DNA of 64,000 nt from Lates calcarifer (taxonomy: Eukaryota; Chordata; Actinopteri; Centropomidae): contig NC_066853.1 of NCBI RefSeq assembly GCF_001640805.2, positions 20,855,242-20,919,241 of the forward strand. Reading direction: 5' to 3'. The notes beneath the pieces were generated by a model that worked only from the letters and a program-made list of their open reading frames with translations, had not been told where the DNA came from and did no database searches. Numbering within the stretch: the stretch's first letter is position 1; each line of letters starts with the position of its first letter. Below, in pieces: positions 1 through 14,067 of this stretch. A program made the translations under genes and the position numbers.

Positions 1-1436
1 CATTCGACTTCTTTCATCTCCTCCCACTTTTCTTTTCTTGCCTCTCTTCCTTTCCATCACATTCTCAATAATCCTCTTTCTCCTGCTTTACAGCAACAAC
101 AATAGGCTGAATCTACACCACTGAACAGTGAGCAGGGCTTTCTTCAGTACTTTTTTTTTACTCAAGGAAGGTGAACTGAGCACATATAAGAGGAATGTCC
201 AGAACAGGATTTCTTGGCCTTGATCTCGATCCAAACATATATACACACTGTATATAGCCTAGGGTCCTTTCATGTTTGTAAGGATTTATTGTGGCAGCGG
301 GGATAGACTATTTTGAATGGCCTCTCTTCAACCCCAAAAGCAAGAACATTTTAAATGTTCAAATGCAGTTTTGAACTCTAAAAACAGCACTTCAGAGGGT
401 TGGTGCATTTGCAAATTGTAGCTTTTCTTTTTTTTTTTTATTTGATGCAATCCCGCTCACACAACTTGCTTATGCTTTCTTACTTGAAACTTGATGGTTT
501 CTCTTTATTTATTTTCCTCAGTTCTCTCCCTCTCTTTCACAAGCTTACAGTGCTGTGGAGAAACATAATTGACAGCTAGCATACCTGGAATAAACAAAGT
601 ATTGGAAATTAAATTAGAAAAGGTGTTAGACAGTGCCTGGATTGGCCCTGATCCTCACACTTCACACAAGCCTTTGAAATTATTACATGTGCAGGTCTAT
701 TGTAACACAGCAGTTGTCAGACACACAAACCTTCCCCTAACTGCTCCATTATTATTCACACAGAAAGTGGGTGGTTGACAGGACAACTGTGCACTGCTGT
801 GTTGCCAGTGGAGGGCAGATGTTTGGAACAACAAACCAGCATGGCCACTGATTTTTAAAAAAAAGACAAAGGGATAAGTACATGAATTTGAGAGTTTGGA
901 CTTTATGACACATCTGTGATAGCAACAGCACATGTCCATGTCAAAGAGGTCAAACTGACCTTATTTTTATTTCCTAACAGAACTACAGCCTGAGCTTTAA
1001 TCAGATGTGTTAGAAGGTTTTGTCATTTCTCCTTTTGTTGAGCTTTTACAGTTTAGATAATGATTAGACAACCTCATCCAAAGCAGCAAACATCTAGCTT
1101 ATGGCAGCACTCAGTGTTATAACACCTCATCTAATTTTGGTTTAAAACAGTGGCCAAGAAACTGTGTAAATTCAGTTATAAAGATGAAGCTCTTTACTTA
1201 TGTAGAGGTTTACATTTTCTCATAAAATCTAACCCAAAAGTGTCTCAGAATCTGTTGAGCATTATCAAGCTGTTGAACACTACTCTCAATAGATTTTATA
1301 GTTTATATATACATATATATTGTATGTGGTTGTTTTAAGAGAAGGAATATAGAAAAAGTTACTACAGCAATATTATATTTATGACCTCACGTTTTGACCT
1401 TGTCCATCAATCTCCAACTCCTGTTTGTCCATCCAG
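1..1436 (+). other. tyw1: tyw1 intron (5' end outside window)
   Basis: Intronic sequence upstream of the first visible tyw1 exon, ending in an AG acceptor at 1435-1436. I looked for the preceding tyw1 exon (the segment just before the RTVYRL block) and did not find it, so it lies left of the window. AT-rich, with short T tracts, and no coding signal or repeat family that I recognise. Confidence 0.75.
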
Positions 1437-1547
1437 AGACAGAGGACAGTGTACAGACTGACACTGGTGAAGGCCTGGAACGTGGAGGAGATGCAGGCCT
1501 ACTCGGAGCTCATTGCTTTGGGCCAGCCAGACTTCATTGAGGTCAAG
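1437..1547 (+). CDS. tyw1: tyw1 coding exon (third from last)
   Basis: Part of S-adenosylmethionine-dependent tRNA 4-demethylwyosine synthase, the radical-SAM enzyme that condenses N1-methylguanosine-37 of tRNA-Phe with pyruvate in the wybutosine pathway. The exon encodes 37 residues containing RTVYRLTLVKAWNV and ending PDFIEVK, which I recognise as the vertebrate TYW1 segment in the later part of the radical-SAM barrel. The iron-sulfur CxxxCxxC motif lies in upstream exons not present here. The acceptor AG is at 1435-1436 and the donor GTAGGG begins at 1548; the exon is phase 0 at both ends. The frame continues exactly into the exon at 13362. An upstream in-frame TTG is intronic, not a start. 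Family and exon assignment are firm; exact splice sites rest on consensus and frame. Confidence 0.95.
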
Positions 1548-4490
1548 GTAGGGTTCAGCAGCATATACATTATATCTGCTAATGTTTTCTCCTCTCCCTC
1601 TGGGTTAATGTCTTATTTTTTAGTAATCAGTGTGATAATTCTCTTCATCATACCAGATTACTCCTGCTTTTTCCATTATTTGTAAACCCGCCTAATAGCA
1701 AAGCCTGTCACATTTGCTCCTAATTAATGAGTTTTCTAAAAGCAAATGAGCCAGTAACATTGGCTACCAGGCTGATTTTTAACAGCAGTATTTTCTTTAA
1801 ATGATCATCTTAGTACATGATATTACCTACCACACACATCATCTGCAGTTCCTTAAGTCTACCAAGTTATGGCATTATAAGTGTGGTAATGTCTCAGAAA
1901 CATCGCCTTGCTGCATTCCCAGCTGAAAAGAAAGAGGTTGTGTTAAATGGCAGTTTAATGAGAAACATTTGTACTGAATTAGTTTGGCAGCTCCAGACAA
2001 CCTCAGATATTCCAAATGAAAGCAAATCATCAGCATCTTCCTCGCTTGTCTTCTTGGCACTCCACCAGTTTATACATCAAGGGAACAGACTAAACAAACA
2101 ACCTCATATTTACTCTCAAAGCTTCACTTATGTCAAGGTGTGTATCATTTCTAATTTCAGTTTTATTTAAAATTTAAAAGCCACAACAAATCATATCAGA
2201 TATCCTGATTACTCTTACTACGAGCCAAAAGACCTTTTTAGTCAGTTAAATCTTTTATGATTTTATGTGCAAATGAATTTATGTGTCTGTGGGGCTTCAT
2301 TGGTGAGGGAGTTGGATTTTGAGTGACAGAGTGTATTTGACTTAATTGTTTTTAGCCCTTCCCTAGGACAGGGCCACCTATGCAAACACGTAATGACATC
2401 TATAGTTATTCTGTCAAACACCAACACTGCTGTTATTCCAACATTTTTTCCAACAGATTTCAGATAAGTGGGGTAATTTACTGGAAAGGTGGGCTGAGTG
2501 CCACATCGACCTTATCCCGGTCATTTGACGGAGAAGGTATTAATAGCATGGGAGGGAGCACCTGGTGGCAGCCTGAGCTATGGTTGTCATAGTGACAAAC
2601 TTGCCTGAGTTACTGCGATCGAGGTATGATCCCAGTAATAATAGCAGCAGAAGTAGTTGTAGTAGTAACAGCTGCTAACAGCTCTTGCTGCTTGTACATG
2701 GTGGAACCAGAAGAATTTAATAACGCCTTATTCACTAAGAATTATAAAGTTGAATTTAAAGGCCTTTACTTATTTGTCTATTCTTATAATTTCTAATTAT
2801 TTTGGCAATGTGAGTATATTGCACCTTTCCTTTATATCATGTTATAGTCTTTTGGGGGGCCTGCACCTCTGCAAAGGTTTTGGAGCACACTGTTTCGGTT
2901 GTAGTTGAACTAGAGGATTCAAACCTGATATTTTCTCTTTAAAAAGTGTTTCGCTTGATAGTTGTGCAAGTCATTGTCATGCCCAACAGGACACATGAAA
3001 AATAAGGAATCAACAGGGAATCAAATGCAAAATAGAACTCATCAGTGGCAGCACCAATACAACAAAAGACCATGACTCAACTGGTAATCTACAGCCATTT
3101 TCAACACAGTTTAAGTTACTGTAACTGTTTCTTTTGCATTTATCTATACAGAATTGACAGCAGAAAAAAAGAATTAATGGTGCAAGTGGATAATGACTAT
3201 ATAACCTATATGCAATATATAATTGGCTGTTGTTTCGTCACCACACTGTTGTGGCCCTTTATTTTGTACATGTTATATTCATTTTTATTTTCACATGCGC
3301 ATTTCTTCAGCCTCAGTTCATGTGTTGCATGAAATAGATTCTCTAAAAACACTGAATCTCATTTAAGCACCTGTACTGCGCAGTGGTTTCATATTGAAAA
3401 TAATGGGCAATGTTTGCTTCTCTGCCTGATGTGACTGGTGCATTATGATTTCATTGTTTCAGTGTATTCTATGTCACAGCTCTCATCATGCTGTAGCATG
3501 ATTATTAATTTGTTTGTGGTGGGTCTAACATGGTTTTTCAATTATGGTGAGCTTGTCTAAATGAGCTGTGGGCATTAAAGAACTTGGCATTGCATTTCTT
3601 CCTATATAGTTGGTTGTGTCTGGTGATACATAAATTAAAGCACCTTGTAGCCTTTTGTTTAGGGTTCTGCTCTTTATTACTGCATATAGTTCACCTTTAA
3701 AGCCCCCCTTTTTAGTTTATGTTGCCTTTGAGCATAAAATGTACTCATTGGGAACTTTTGTTTTTTTGGTTTTGATTATGTATTCTGCCTCCTTACAGTA
3801 AAAACTGTATTCAAATTTGCTGTCTAGTGCATTTTAAACAGTGGCTAGCCTCTGTAAAAATTAGGACAGCATAATTAATTGTCTCCACCTCAGATTGCAG
3901 AGATAAGAGAAAGCCCTGAGCTTGGAAGTCAACCAAAGTTTAGATTCAGTTGTATTCTATTTCAGTCCACTGCAGTGGTGCAAGATAATAGGTCTGAGCA
4001 GGTGAGCTGCTCATTTGTCAGACCTCATCTTGCCTTCCCCCCCTTACACATGAATATACACACTGAGACACACTTCACCCATCTCCTTGTGTGTCCCATT
4101 ACTCGCATCCTTCATCCTAAACGTCCTGCTTATAAGGGCAAAAGAACAAGTGAAAAGCTTCCCACAGACAAAGTTAGCATACATGACGCACCTCTTACCA
4201 CATGGAGCCCTCACCTGGGAATCCCTCCCCACATCCTCTCATTCATAATCCAGAGCACATCTCATATCCTGCACTACTTGGCAACACAGGTCCACCACTG
4301 GCCAGTCTCCACTGGGAGCCCACTGCTCCCAGCTATTGCAGCTATTACTTTCTTTAACCTTCATTTTTCCAGGCTATGTTTACTGAGCTGTGTGGTCTTT
4401 TTCAGCAGGAGCCTGCTCTCAGTTACACAGAATCACACCTGGGAGCTGCCCAGTACAAGCACAATCTTATCTGTCGGCCAGCAGCAGATA

Positions 4491-4560
4491 GGAGCATTTG
4501 GCGGTTAAGTTCCTTATTCAAGGACACCGTAACAGTGGGTAATCAGTGAGAGCAGTAAAT
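4491..4560 (+). repeat. Short fragment of a dispersed teleost repeat (tentative)
   Basis: The stretch with GGTTAAGT...CTTATTCAAGGACAC resembles a motif seen repeatedly in teleost non-coding DNA (the 'cttgctcaaggacac' core). Only about 70 bp match, no ends are visible, and the family is unknown to me. Confidence 0.3.
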
Positions 4561-5242
4561 GATACATGGGTTAGGCAGGTATTATCAGCCACCACTAGCC
4601 TGTCTCAGATGACAAATGTAAGGAAAAGACAACATCAACATGCACCACAAGAGACATTCTTCATTTGGTGTTGATAGTTGTAAGCCCCACAGGGGTTCAG
4701 TTGATTTGAGAGCTGCCTCCACTCATTTGCATTTTCAGGATCACCCATCTGTATACTAGTATAAGGTTGTATGTTTGCCCTTGCAGTATTTAACAAGAAG
4801 CCACAGCATTGTCTTTACATAGTTCGTATGTAAAGATGAGCACTGAGCACTGACAAGTTTATTTTTTTTTAACAGTTAAATTTCCTGCCTCAGGACATAT
4901 TTGCATAACCAAATTTAAGGGATCCTAATCAAAAATGTTGGTCATGTTAATCTGTTTATGTTTTAAAAGTTTTTTTTAACTTTAAAGTATCGATGTAAGC
5001 CAAAAGAACATTGTGCACCAGTCAGGCTCTAGAGATAGGATAGCTCAAGACTATGCCTTGTTCAACTCTCTTTGTACCTGACAAGGTACAGGCAGTACTG
5101 ATATACTGTAGCTCTAGATAACACATTTAAGCAAGAGCTCAGGCAGGGCTGTAGATAGTCTAATAAAGACAGTGAAATGTGTGTGTTTTACTGTGTCAAT
5201 GCACATCACCGAAATCTGCATTGGGTGAAGTGCCATTATCTC

Positions 5243-5263
5243 TGAGAGAGAGAGAGAGAGAGA
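5243..5263. repeat. (GA)n microsatellite
   Basis: About ten uninterrupted GA units followed by an A tract, in the large tyw1 intron. Confidence 0.95.
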
Positions 5264-7587
5264 AAAAAATGTCATGTTAATCAGCAACTAGCAGCAAGTT
5301 GTTCATGTCCCTTTATATGCTCTTTTCCTCTGGTGCTGCATCATGATGCTGATAGTGCAGGAAATAAGAGTCACCACACACACCTAGAATTAGTTAGGCT
5401 CAACTTATTTTGTTGAAAATGGTGTAAAATGGCTTTATTTTGTCGATAGGTCTAGAAAAGCACTATGTAAATGCAGACCATTTAGCATTTATTCACCATT
5501 TATTTGAGTTCATAGTTCACACTGATAAAAAAAATGTTTAAAGAACCAGAGAGGCATTTTCTAATTTTCTTTTTTTTTTTTTTTATCAGAATCTCAACTT
5601 ACTTCAATAATAATAATACCGGTCTCATTAATGTTGATTGCTTGTCACTATGTATTAGCAATTTAGCTCTTTTGTGCAGGTGACAAACTTAGACATATTT
5701 TTGGAATTCAAATAACACATTTGGAGGATTGTGGATTGTGCAGCCTGGGTTTGTATGAAAAATGAAAATGCCTCCTTCATTTGACTGATTTCATAACAAA
5801 ACTTTGGCCAGTGGGCACAAACACCAAACCAGTTCATTGCAGAGCAAACAGAGACTGACAGCCACATTTATACTAACATTTACATAATTTCTACTATAAA
5901 AACAATATTAAACTTTCAGCACTGTCAGAAAACTGCAGCAGTATACAAGTTTTCTATTCAAAATAATGAGGTGAGGGAGCTGGTGCTGTAATGAGGGGTT
6001 CCTGCAGTTAGGGGGGTCGAAGCATATGGGGAGGGGGCAAACAAAACTTTCTAAGGGGCCAACAGGCAGCAAAAGTGTGTGTTTGGGGTGTGTTTGTGGG
6101 AAGGTGTTTTTCATTTTCCCCCTAATGAAGTGTTTTCAGCAGTCTTGCTGGCCTGGCAGTATGCTCCCTTATTAAAACTAACTAAACCTACTAACAAGCT
6201 CACATTAGCAATTAGCAGTCATACCCCTAGTTCCTCATATGTATGTGGAGATGTACTGTCTTTGTCACGTCACTTTCCATCCATTGTCCATCATCTGAAG
6301 AGTCTTTGCACCCAGTCATGGTCCACCATTTGCAAAAAACAAGGATGCTGTATGTGACAGTTCAAGCTGCACTTGTTTTTCAGGAAGACAGAGGTTAATA
6401 TCTTTGCAAACCTACGTAGAAGTGAATTTATCCATTATCATTAGGCTCATGTAGGAGCTTGGGTGACACAGGTTGGTTAAACACATTAATTTTGGCCTTT
6501 TTGAGAGCACTAAGGTGGAACTAAAAATTAATCAGCATAACAGAGAAAGACTGGTGTTACTGATTATGTCTTTGCCACTTTTTCAGTACTGCTAGTCAGC
6601 AGTTCATTGAGTGATTAGTCTGGATAGAGCATAGAGCATACAAACAGTAGAAGTCATGCAATATGTAGGCTCAGAAACACACCAAGGATTGTGCAGATAT
6701 AGATTCACATTGCCAGCAGATAGATGAAATATTGTCAGCATTCAAGTACATCCAGTTCACTCTCCCAAAGAGTTTGTTACTAATTCTCTCAGCATATCAT
6801 TTGCTTTATCTTTCATGTTTTAAATGTATGACCCTGTCCCTGTCTCTTATGACTATACACTGTTGATGCAGCCGTGCTCAACTTGGCTCCTTTTACTTCC
6901 CTCTGTCTTTTTCTCTCTGTCTCTCTTTTCATTCTGTTCTTTGTGTTCAAATCTGCTCTTGCACTCAAGTTTGTCATGTGCTATAAATGTCAAAGCAATT
7001 TTTGCCATCTGTGCAAAAATGTCTTGGACCAGCTGCGCGACAGTTAAAGGATCCCCATCTCTGTCTCCACTCTGTCGTTCCTCTACATAAACCTAATTTT
7101 ACCCACTTACATGTTGTGTTTTATTGCTAGTTAAGTAATCAACTTGCTTCAAGCGAGCCTTGGCTTCATGATGGAGTTTTTGATGCGCTGTTAATGGGTG
7201 AAAAACACACACTTCTAAATCTAAGTTGTCCCCTGAGACTTGGCTGGCTTTTCTATTAAAGATTTCACGTAGGAGTGTGTATTGATCCACCACTACATGG
7301 CATTTCATTATATCAGAGAAAGCCTAACACTAACAAGACAGCAGGAAGCATTGGAATGGACAGGTAATCAGAAATACCCATCAAATGAGGCTCTGTGCTT
7401 GACACAGTAACTGGAATGTTAATATAATTAAGCTACACAATTTCCACTTTGTTCATGCAGAGGTTGCTTTTATCAGACAAACAGAGAAGACGAGAGCAAA
7501 ACCAAAACACATAAACTCCTGACATTTTTCTTATTTTCTGGAGGAGATGAAGTTGGATACCAGATGGATACCAAACAATAAATGCAA

Positions 7588-7900
7588 ACAGCTGCTACAA
7601 TGTAATCCAATGGCCAATTGTTCATGACAGATTACATCTGCTAAATTGCTTGTTTTTGCCACTGACACACTCAGATTGTAAGTGTTTGATAACCTTATGG
7701 AAAGGAGTCCTACAGAGACCGACCTCTTTATTGAAAAGTAAGATCTGTTTTGTTTAACCAGAAACATCACTATATATCACCATCAGACTCAATTGTTGAA
7801 AATAGTCATGCTATGGAGCAGAACACGGGTGTTGCTGGAATACCGTGGTCTCAAAAATAATGTTATTGTGTGACTTTTGTGTGAGTTTTTCAGATCCTTT
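7588..7900 (+). repeat. Dispersed repeat, copy 1 (relative of 43754-44284)
   Basis: This stretch aligns by eye with a second stretch in the window at about 43.87-44.16 kb. Shared blocks in the same order include ACAGCTGCT...TGTAATC, CTACAGAGAC, TTTAACCAGAAACAT, a TATATCAC...CAGACTCA block and GAGCAGAACAC...GCTGGAATACCG. Two diverged copies in different genes mark an interspersed repeat, which I also remember from other teleost sequence. It has no coding capacity. Class unknown; the second copy's internal inverted repeat suggests a non-autonomous DNA element. Confidence 0.7.
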
Positions 7901-10900
7901 ACATCCTTTAAAAGTACCATACAATCATTTACACCCAAAAATGTGAGAAAGAAAGGTCCCAGGTTCACAAATACCGGAGTTATCCCAGTTTCCTTAGAGG
8001 TTGATCTTCAGGAAGTTTGATCTTCAGTGAAAATCACATTAAAACAGTCTATTTGAATTATTTAACCTGTCTCTCCGGCACAGGTAAATGGTCACTGTCA
8101 GGGTGAACTCTCTGTTACTTTCTCATCCCTTTCATGTCTCTCATCTCTAAATTGTCCCCTCTGTCTCTCTTTTATCTCTCTGCCCCCACTCCACTTCCTC
8201 CTGCCTATGAGCAGTATATTGTCCCTTACGGAACAGATGAAACCCTCTGGCTGCTGAGCTTTGGACAAGCTATCGACTTCAGCATCACGAGCCCAGTAAT
8301 TAGTGCGTCCCAGGATGGACTGGTGACAGTATGACAGAGCGAGTTGCTCTTTCACATCAACGGCTCTCAAATTAGCCCTCACTGCTGACTGATGGGGGAC
8401 CTAGGCATTAGCAGCAGGTCTGTGGATTGGCTGTAACACTAACTTTACTTTCTTTTCTGCATAGCTTTATATAGAGTACACCATAACAAAGCGTTTCCAA
8501 GAAGCAAAGAATGAAAACTATGATCAGACCTGTTAAACAACACTTAGGAAAAGGTACAGTCTTAAAAGTTAATCTAGGTAGGTAGTAACTGAAGCTGAGA
8601 TTATTACAGATGTTTGGGTCAGGAACTCCAAACAGACTCATCTTTGGTTTTTGGTATAACATTTCTTGAAATATTTAATGAGGGTATAAAGGACATCACT
8701 CAGAATAGCTTCCATTAATTTGCAGTGACCCTGCCCTCTATGGGGACAAGTGGATCCATACCATGTCAAGAAAATGTTTCTTATTTACATAGGAGCTTCT
8801 GCATTTTATTCACCTCATTTATTCAGCTTTTTGCTTTCATTTTTCACCCTTCATCATATACAGACATGAGTGTTGTCCATGCATTTGATCAAGATGAAGT
8901 GTGGATCTGTAAAAATGATGTATTGCATGGGTATGTGCGTGTCCACCGTCACTAGCAGCAAGACTTTGTTATTGACCCATTAATTATTAGTCCATCATCT
9001 TATGTGGCGCAACACATTCTGCCTGCGCAATTTACCATCTGCTGTCCAATTGTTGTCCAATTTGTGATATATCATCTCAGTGCAGCATCAATACCACTTA
9101 CCTGCCAGCGCTCCCTCACTCGTCCAGGAAGGAAATGGATTACTGAAAGAGAGAGAGAGGCGAAGAGGGGATTGGGCAGGGGCATGAATGTAGAGATAAA
9201 TTTAGTCAAACACACACACAGATGTATGTCGCCCACACAGAGGAGGGCCTTGAGGATCAGCATTTATGCTTTCCATTAAAGGCAAAAGACATAGATTATT
9301 TGTGAACAGGTGAACGGCTCTCACTCTTTGCCTCCATCTTTCCCGCACTCTCATAACTTCCTCAGTGATACAGTACATTCATTCCCTCTGTGTATCGCAA
9401 AGATCTTTTCCCATCTCCTCCTAATGCTCCCTCCTCCTGCCTTGCCCATTCCTGGTGATTTATACTGAGTCCTGGATAGTTGATCTTTATTCAGCGGGCC
9501 TCCAGGCAAGGCTGATAACACCAAGGTCCCTCATAAATTCTGTCCAGCCTCCCTGCCCTGTCTCACCCCCAGCTGCACCCTTTCTCTCTCTCTCTCCAAA
9601 CTCAGCACCTAAAGAGTAAAGTGTTGTGTTGGATTTCTTTGTGAGGTGAATTCGCAAGTAGCCCTCCAAGACGTATGTGGTTAAATTACTGAAGAAATGA
9701 CTGCAGTTCACAACCGGAGTCAGAGATCCCCTATGGCTGTTGAGTGGACAGACTTGAATAGATGTGAATGGCTGTCTCAAAATAGCCGGGCCAATCAGAG
9801 AAAGAGATCAGATGTAAGAATGTCTTGTGTAGTCTGCCACATAGGAAACCAAGTAAATACCTCAAAAGGAGGAGTGAGTTTTCTCTTTCCCGAGACAAAC
9901 CACTATGCCATGGGTATGAGTTCTGCACATTGGATTTAGGAAATGGCTCCTGTGAAGTGGTGAAACATCTGGTATTTCATCTTCCCTGGGTGTGTAATTT
10001 TTTTCAGTGGTCACAATTGTTTAACTGACCAGAGTCATAGAGATCGTTTGCACTAGTCCAAATAGTTCTCTGAGTGGTTCTGAGGAGCTCTTGCGTTAAA
10101 TCTGGCAACATAAAACAGTTTTAACCATATCAATAATGAGGTAAATGAGAGATGCAATGACAACTGAATAATGAAGCAGAATCAAACTTCTCTTTAAACA
10201 TGTATGGTTTTAACCAAGGGAGATTTTCATGATTTAGCACCAGTTAATGTTACTGAAAACAGAAAATGCATTTATACTGCATATTAAATATTCTTAGTTG
10301 GTTTTACCAACTTGCACAATCCTGTCCAGTTATGATTTTCTCTGTGAAGTGGACGACGAGCAGAATATTTCAGCCAATTTACTCAAATAACTGTGACCAA
10401 TGGGGCTCATATCCTAATGTACAATGTTTTACCAAACCTCAGGGGAAATTGACTGTTGAGGTAGCTTTTTAAGCAAACACAAAGTCTTTGAGAATAGCTA
10501 GTCATCACAGGAATATTATACAGCGTGTGAGGTATTAAGTTATACAGCAGGGACTCATTATGGATTGCTGGCTGGCTGGAACAATGGGCTTATGTAGGTA
10601 TCTGTACTTTTATAGTACAGAACTCTTTGTTCAGTGCTGTTTTTGGAGCATATACAGTTCCCAGGAAGACAGAGGGGACAGTGGCTAGATGCTTAAATCA
10701 CAGAAACAAGCATACACAAACAGAAACAAAATAGTTAGTCTTGTACTCTTTGTTTTTGAGATACCTGGGTGAGAATCAGACAGTGTTCCTGGCCAACAGA
10801 ATTAAGGTAGCACAGCTGCTGCCTTGGCTCTATTACAGCACACTGCTACACAGGTGGGCTGTGTGTATGTAAAGATTGAAACTTTGTAAGAATTTTTGAA

Positions 10901-13361
10901 GTGAGTAAATCAACCTTGGCTGATTTAAATTCAGCATGTTTGCACCAAAAAGAATGGTAGTGCACAGTAACTTTGAATCCCAAACAAAATGTTACACTTT
11001 CGTGTGACTTTAGCACAGCAGTTAAAAAACAACTGCAATGCTGCCTTGATTACAAACCTTGTCATTGTTATGTTGGGCAGCTTTGTGCATCCTAAAGAAT
11101 GCATACCATTCAAAAAGAGCAGAAAGATTTATAAATGAATGAACAAACTCACAAGGACACGCATATTCTTTAAAACTTTAACATCTTACCACTGCTAGAT
11201 TGGTGCTGTAGATTTCATGAATGAGTTCTCTATAGCAAAGTATGACCATGTAACACTTTGGTACGTGGAGAGATTTCTTCAGCACAAGATTGGTACACTG
11301 TATGTTGTTGATTTTACAAGATGTCATACAGAGTCCTTGTTGGTTAAAAGTTTCAGGGATCATCTTGCAGATACATGGAAGGTACATGTTTACTGCATGC
11401 CATCCATTTTATCACCCAGTCTTTCTCTTTTCCTTGTTTCACGTTCCATTAAGACCAGGTTTAGGAGACTCTGAGAGGCAGATTTAATGTTGGTGCTCAC
11501 AGAAATACTGAAATGTGTAATGCATACAACTTCTGCAGATTCTAAATGGTTGTATCTGCCACCTCTACAGTGTTTTTGGTGTGTAATTCAGGAGCTCCAC
11601 CAATGATAGCAATTTATTATCTCAAGAGATCAGTCTGTCAGTTAGTGTCAGTGACCCATATGATTATTTAGGGACTGAAACCTGAAAGTCCAAATACTCT
11701 TGAATCTATATTAAAGTCCATTTTTAAAGAAAATAATGATAAAGCTGATTGTTAATACAGGTCTTGTATTGGAGGGTACTGGTTTGGAGCCTGCTGCAGA
11801 TTCCCTCAGATCGTACAAAATGGGCATCAAAGGCGCACTCACATCATGGCTCCCTCACACTGTTCTCAGCCCAGCTCATCAATAGTTTCTCTGCCAAAGA
11901 GAGCCATTGTTCTCTTAGTGCCTCTCCCTCCTCATCACTTGTAACCACAGCACAGATTTGCTGCTATTGATCAGAAAACACCCAGTGCTCAGTCTGCTAT
12001 TTTGATTGATTCTTGTGGCCAAGACCAGATGGTTTTTCACTTCCTACTCTATTTCTCTAAACAGTCGAAGGGGAAATTATATGTCAGCTCCCAAGTTTAC
12101 TGGTGATAATCAGCAGTTGTTGAGGTGTATGAAGCCTTTTCATTTAACAAGGCACTACAGACTCAAAAATACTTTCTGAAGAAGTAGAGGCAGCCAATTT
12201 AATAAATCTGTTTAATTGTTTTTGTGATTTTGTGATTAACACATTTCTACATTTCATCTGCTGATTTGTTCCCCATTCACCTCAATCATACTGCCAAACA
12301 ATACGCCTCATTTCTGCCCTGCTTCTAGCCTTCCATAATTACTTATGGCAGTCTATGTCAGAGTCCATGCTGCCCAGCCAATCACAGTGCTTAACTATGT
12401 AAGTGTGAGCTGCTTTTGAAGAAAAGCTTCAGGATAAAAGTGCTTTTACGTTCATGGTATCAAATAAAGAATAGCATGAGACTTTTAGGTTTTGAATTAA
12501 CTTCTGTTGCTCTGGCACCTCATCATCATCATCACTGACCTATGTCCATTAACAACAAACACAGCAATTTAAAACACAAGTGACACAATGCATCTGCACC
12601 TATGCAAGTTGTGATGTTATCAAATTTAAAGTCTGAGTCATAAGATTTAATAAATGAAAATGTCATTCACCAGATGTCAATCATTTTCCTGATGCTGCTA
12701 AAAGAAGGAAATACAGGAGGAGACTGGCTCGTTTTCTTTCCCTGGGAAGATTTTGTGAGACAGCAATCAGCAACGTATATGTCATAAGCCAGTTGTCTGA
12801 CTTCAGGGCCCAGCTTTTCCTTAAAATTGTGTAGTCCAATTAAAAGTGAAAACAACAGGACTCTGTTAAAACAGCACAATTTGTTCCCTTAAATCACAGC
12901 TCAGGATCAGATGGTGTCCAGCTATTATGTGTGATACAGACTGGGACTTGTAAATTCTGCCCTTTATCTGAATACTTAAAAACATTTAAATGCTGATATT
13001 GTTGGCGGTTACTTGATTGTCACAGATGTATAAGTCGGCAGCTCTTCAAAAAAGTTAAACAGTCTGTATTTTTATATTTGACACATATTTTTCTTGAGTC
13101 AAGATTGATATAAGATATAAGATTGATTGTTGTTGTTGTTGTATTTGTGTTTTTATCCATGGTTATTTTCAATAACTCAATTCCCACCTGCTTTGTATAT
13201 ATATTTTATTATTGCCCCCAAAAATCCTGTACAGGTTTCTGAAGATAAAGACTTGTTCTGCAAACAGTTCTATAGTAGGAGATTTTCATCTTGTTCTTTC
13301 CCTTGTGGAGCTCTGTCTTGTCTGTGCTTTGTTTCTGATCCTGTGTTTTTTTTGTGTCCAG

Positions 13362-13529
13362 GGTGTGACATACTGTGGGGAAAGCTCTGCCAGCAGTCTG
13401 ACCATGGCTAATGTCCCCTGGCACCAGGAAGTGGTTGCCTTTGTCCAGCAGCTGGCTGACATGTTGCCTCAGTATGAGATCGCCTGCGAGCACGAGCACT
13501 CCAACTGTTTGCTCATCGCCCACACCAAG
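13362..13529 (+). CDS. tyw1: tyw1 coding exon (penultimate)
   Basis: Encodes 56 residues of tRNA 4-demethylwyosine synthase, starting GVTYCGESSASSLTM and ending EHEHSNCLLIAHTK. These blocks are near-invariant in vertebrate TYW1 and belong to the conserved region after the radical-SAM core. The CEHEHSN segment is a strong family signature. Acceptor AG at 13360-13361 follows a T-rich tract; donor GTAAGA begins at 13530. Phase 0 at both ends, so VK|GV upstream and TK|FK downstream join without a frame change, as in the human protein. No stop, frameshift or unusual residue is seen, so the gene looks functional here. Confidence 0.96.
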
Positions 13530-13747
13530 GTAAGAACTCAACTCCAGAGGGTCATACATACACCGAACATACCATATCTACAGCACATAACATTAAACAT
13601 AGTTCAAGCATAAGGGCAAGTCACAAGGTAGAAATTAAATATTCCTCTATTGGGTGTTAAGTCAATCTAACATTTTACCTAGCTTAGATGGGAGGTTGAT
13701 GATGTTTTTTTTTTTTCAGACTTGGGATTGTAACGGGCTGCTGTGTA

Positions 13748-13984
13748 TTAGAGCTCAAACAATTAGGTGATTAACAGAATGGGCCACTTATTGAGTGTTC
13801 ACTGGAACCAATGGAAATATATTTTGGATTTTCTTGGTCTTCTGTGATAGTAAGTTTAATAACTTTGAGCTATAGGCAATTTCATGCTGTTTTAGAACCA
13901 TTGATGGCAATCTTCCCTATTTTCACACATCTTATTGACCAAATGATTTATGGATAATGAAAATAATGGTTTGTTACAGCCCTT
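13748..13984 (+). repeat. Dispersed teleost repeat relic (family A, copy 1)
   Basis: Begins ATTAGAGCTCAAACAATTAG and ends in a GACCAAATGATT...GATAATGAAAATAATGG...TTACAGCCCT block. Both ends match a very common unclassified teleost repeat that I remember (a low-complexity 'gattaatcgattag' family ending in 'gcagccct'). The middle is decayed. Other family copies in the window lie near 42.2 and 53.0 kb. Confidence 0.6.
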
Positions 13985-14067
13985 GTTTTGAAAAGATTTA
14001 ATTCTAAGTAATACAGTTGCTGTGATTTTTGTCAGTAATACTCATAATACTTCTTGCTCTGTGTTTT

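Larger units (their letters stand above)
1548..13361 (+). other. tyw1: tyw1 intron, 11.8 kb
   Basis: Large intron between two phase-0 exons, GT at 1548 and AG at 13360-13361. No gene in it that I can support. It holds a GA microsatellite near 5.25 kb, a dispersed repeat copy at 7.59-7.90 kb and a short low-confidence repeat fragment near 4.5 kb. The longest open frame, about 3879-4508, lacks an ATG at its start and resembles no known protein. Confidence 0.85.

Noticed and set aside
3879..4508. 209-codon open frame, the longest in the window
   Set aside because: It opens with TTG, not ATG, has no recognised domain, no splice-site support, lies in a tyw1 intron and ends in a probable repeat fragment. 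Likely chance.
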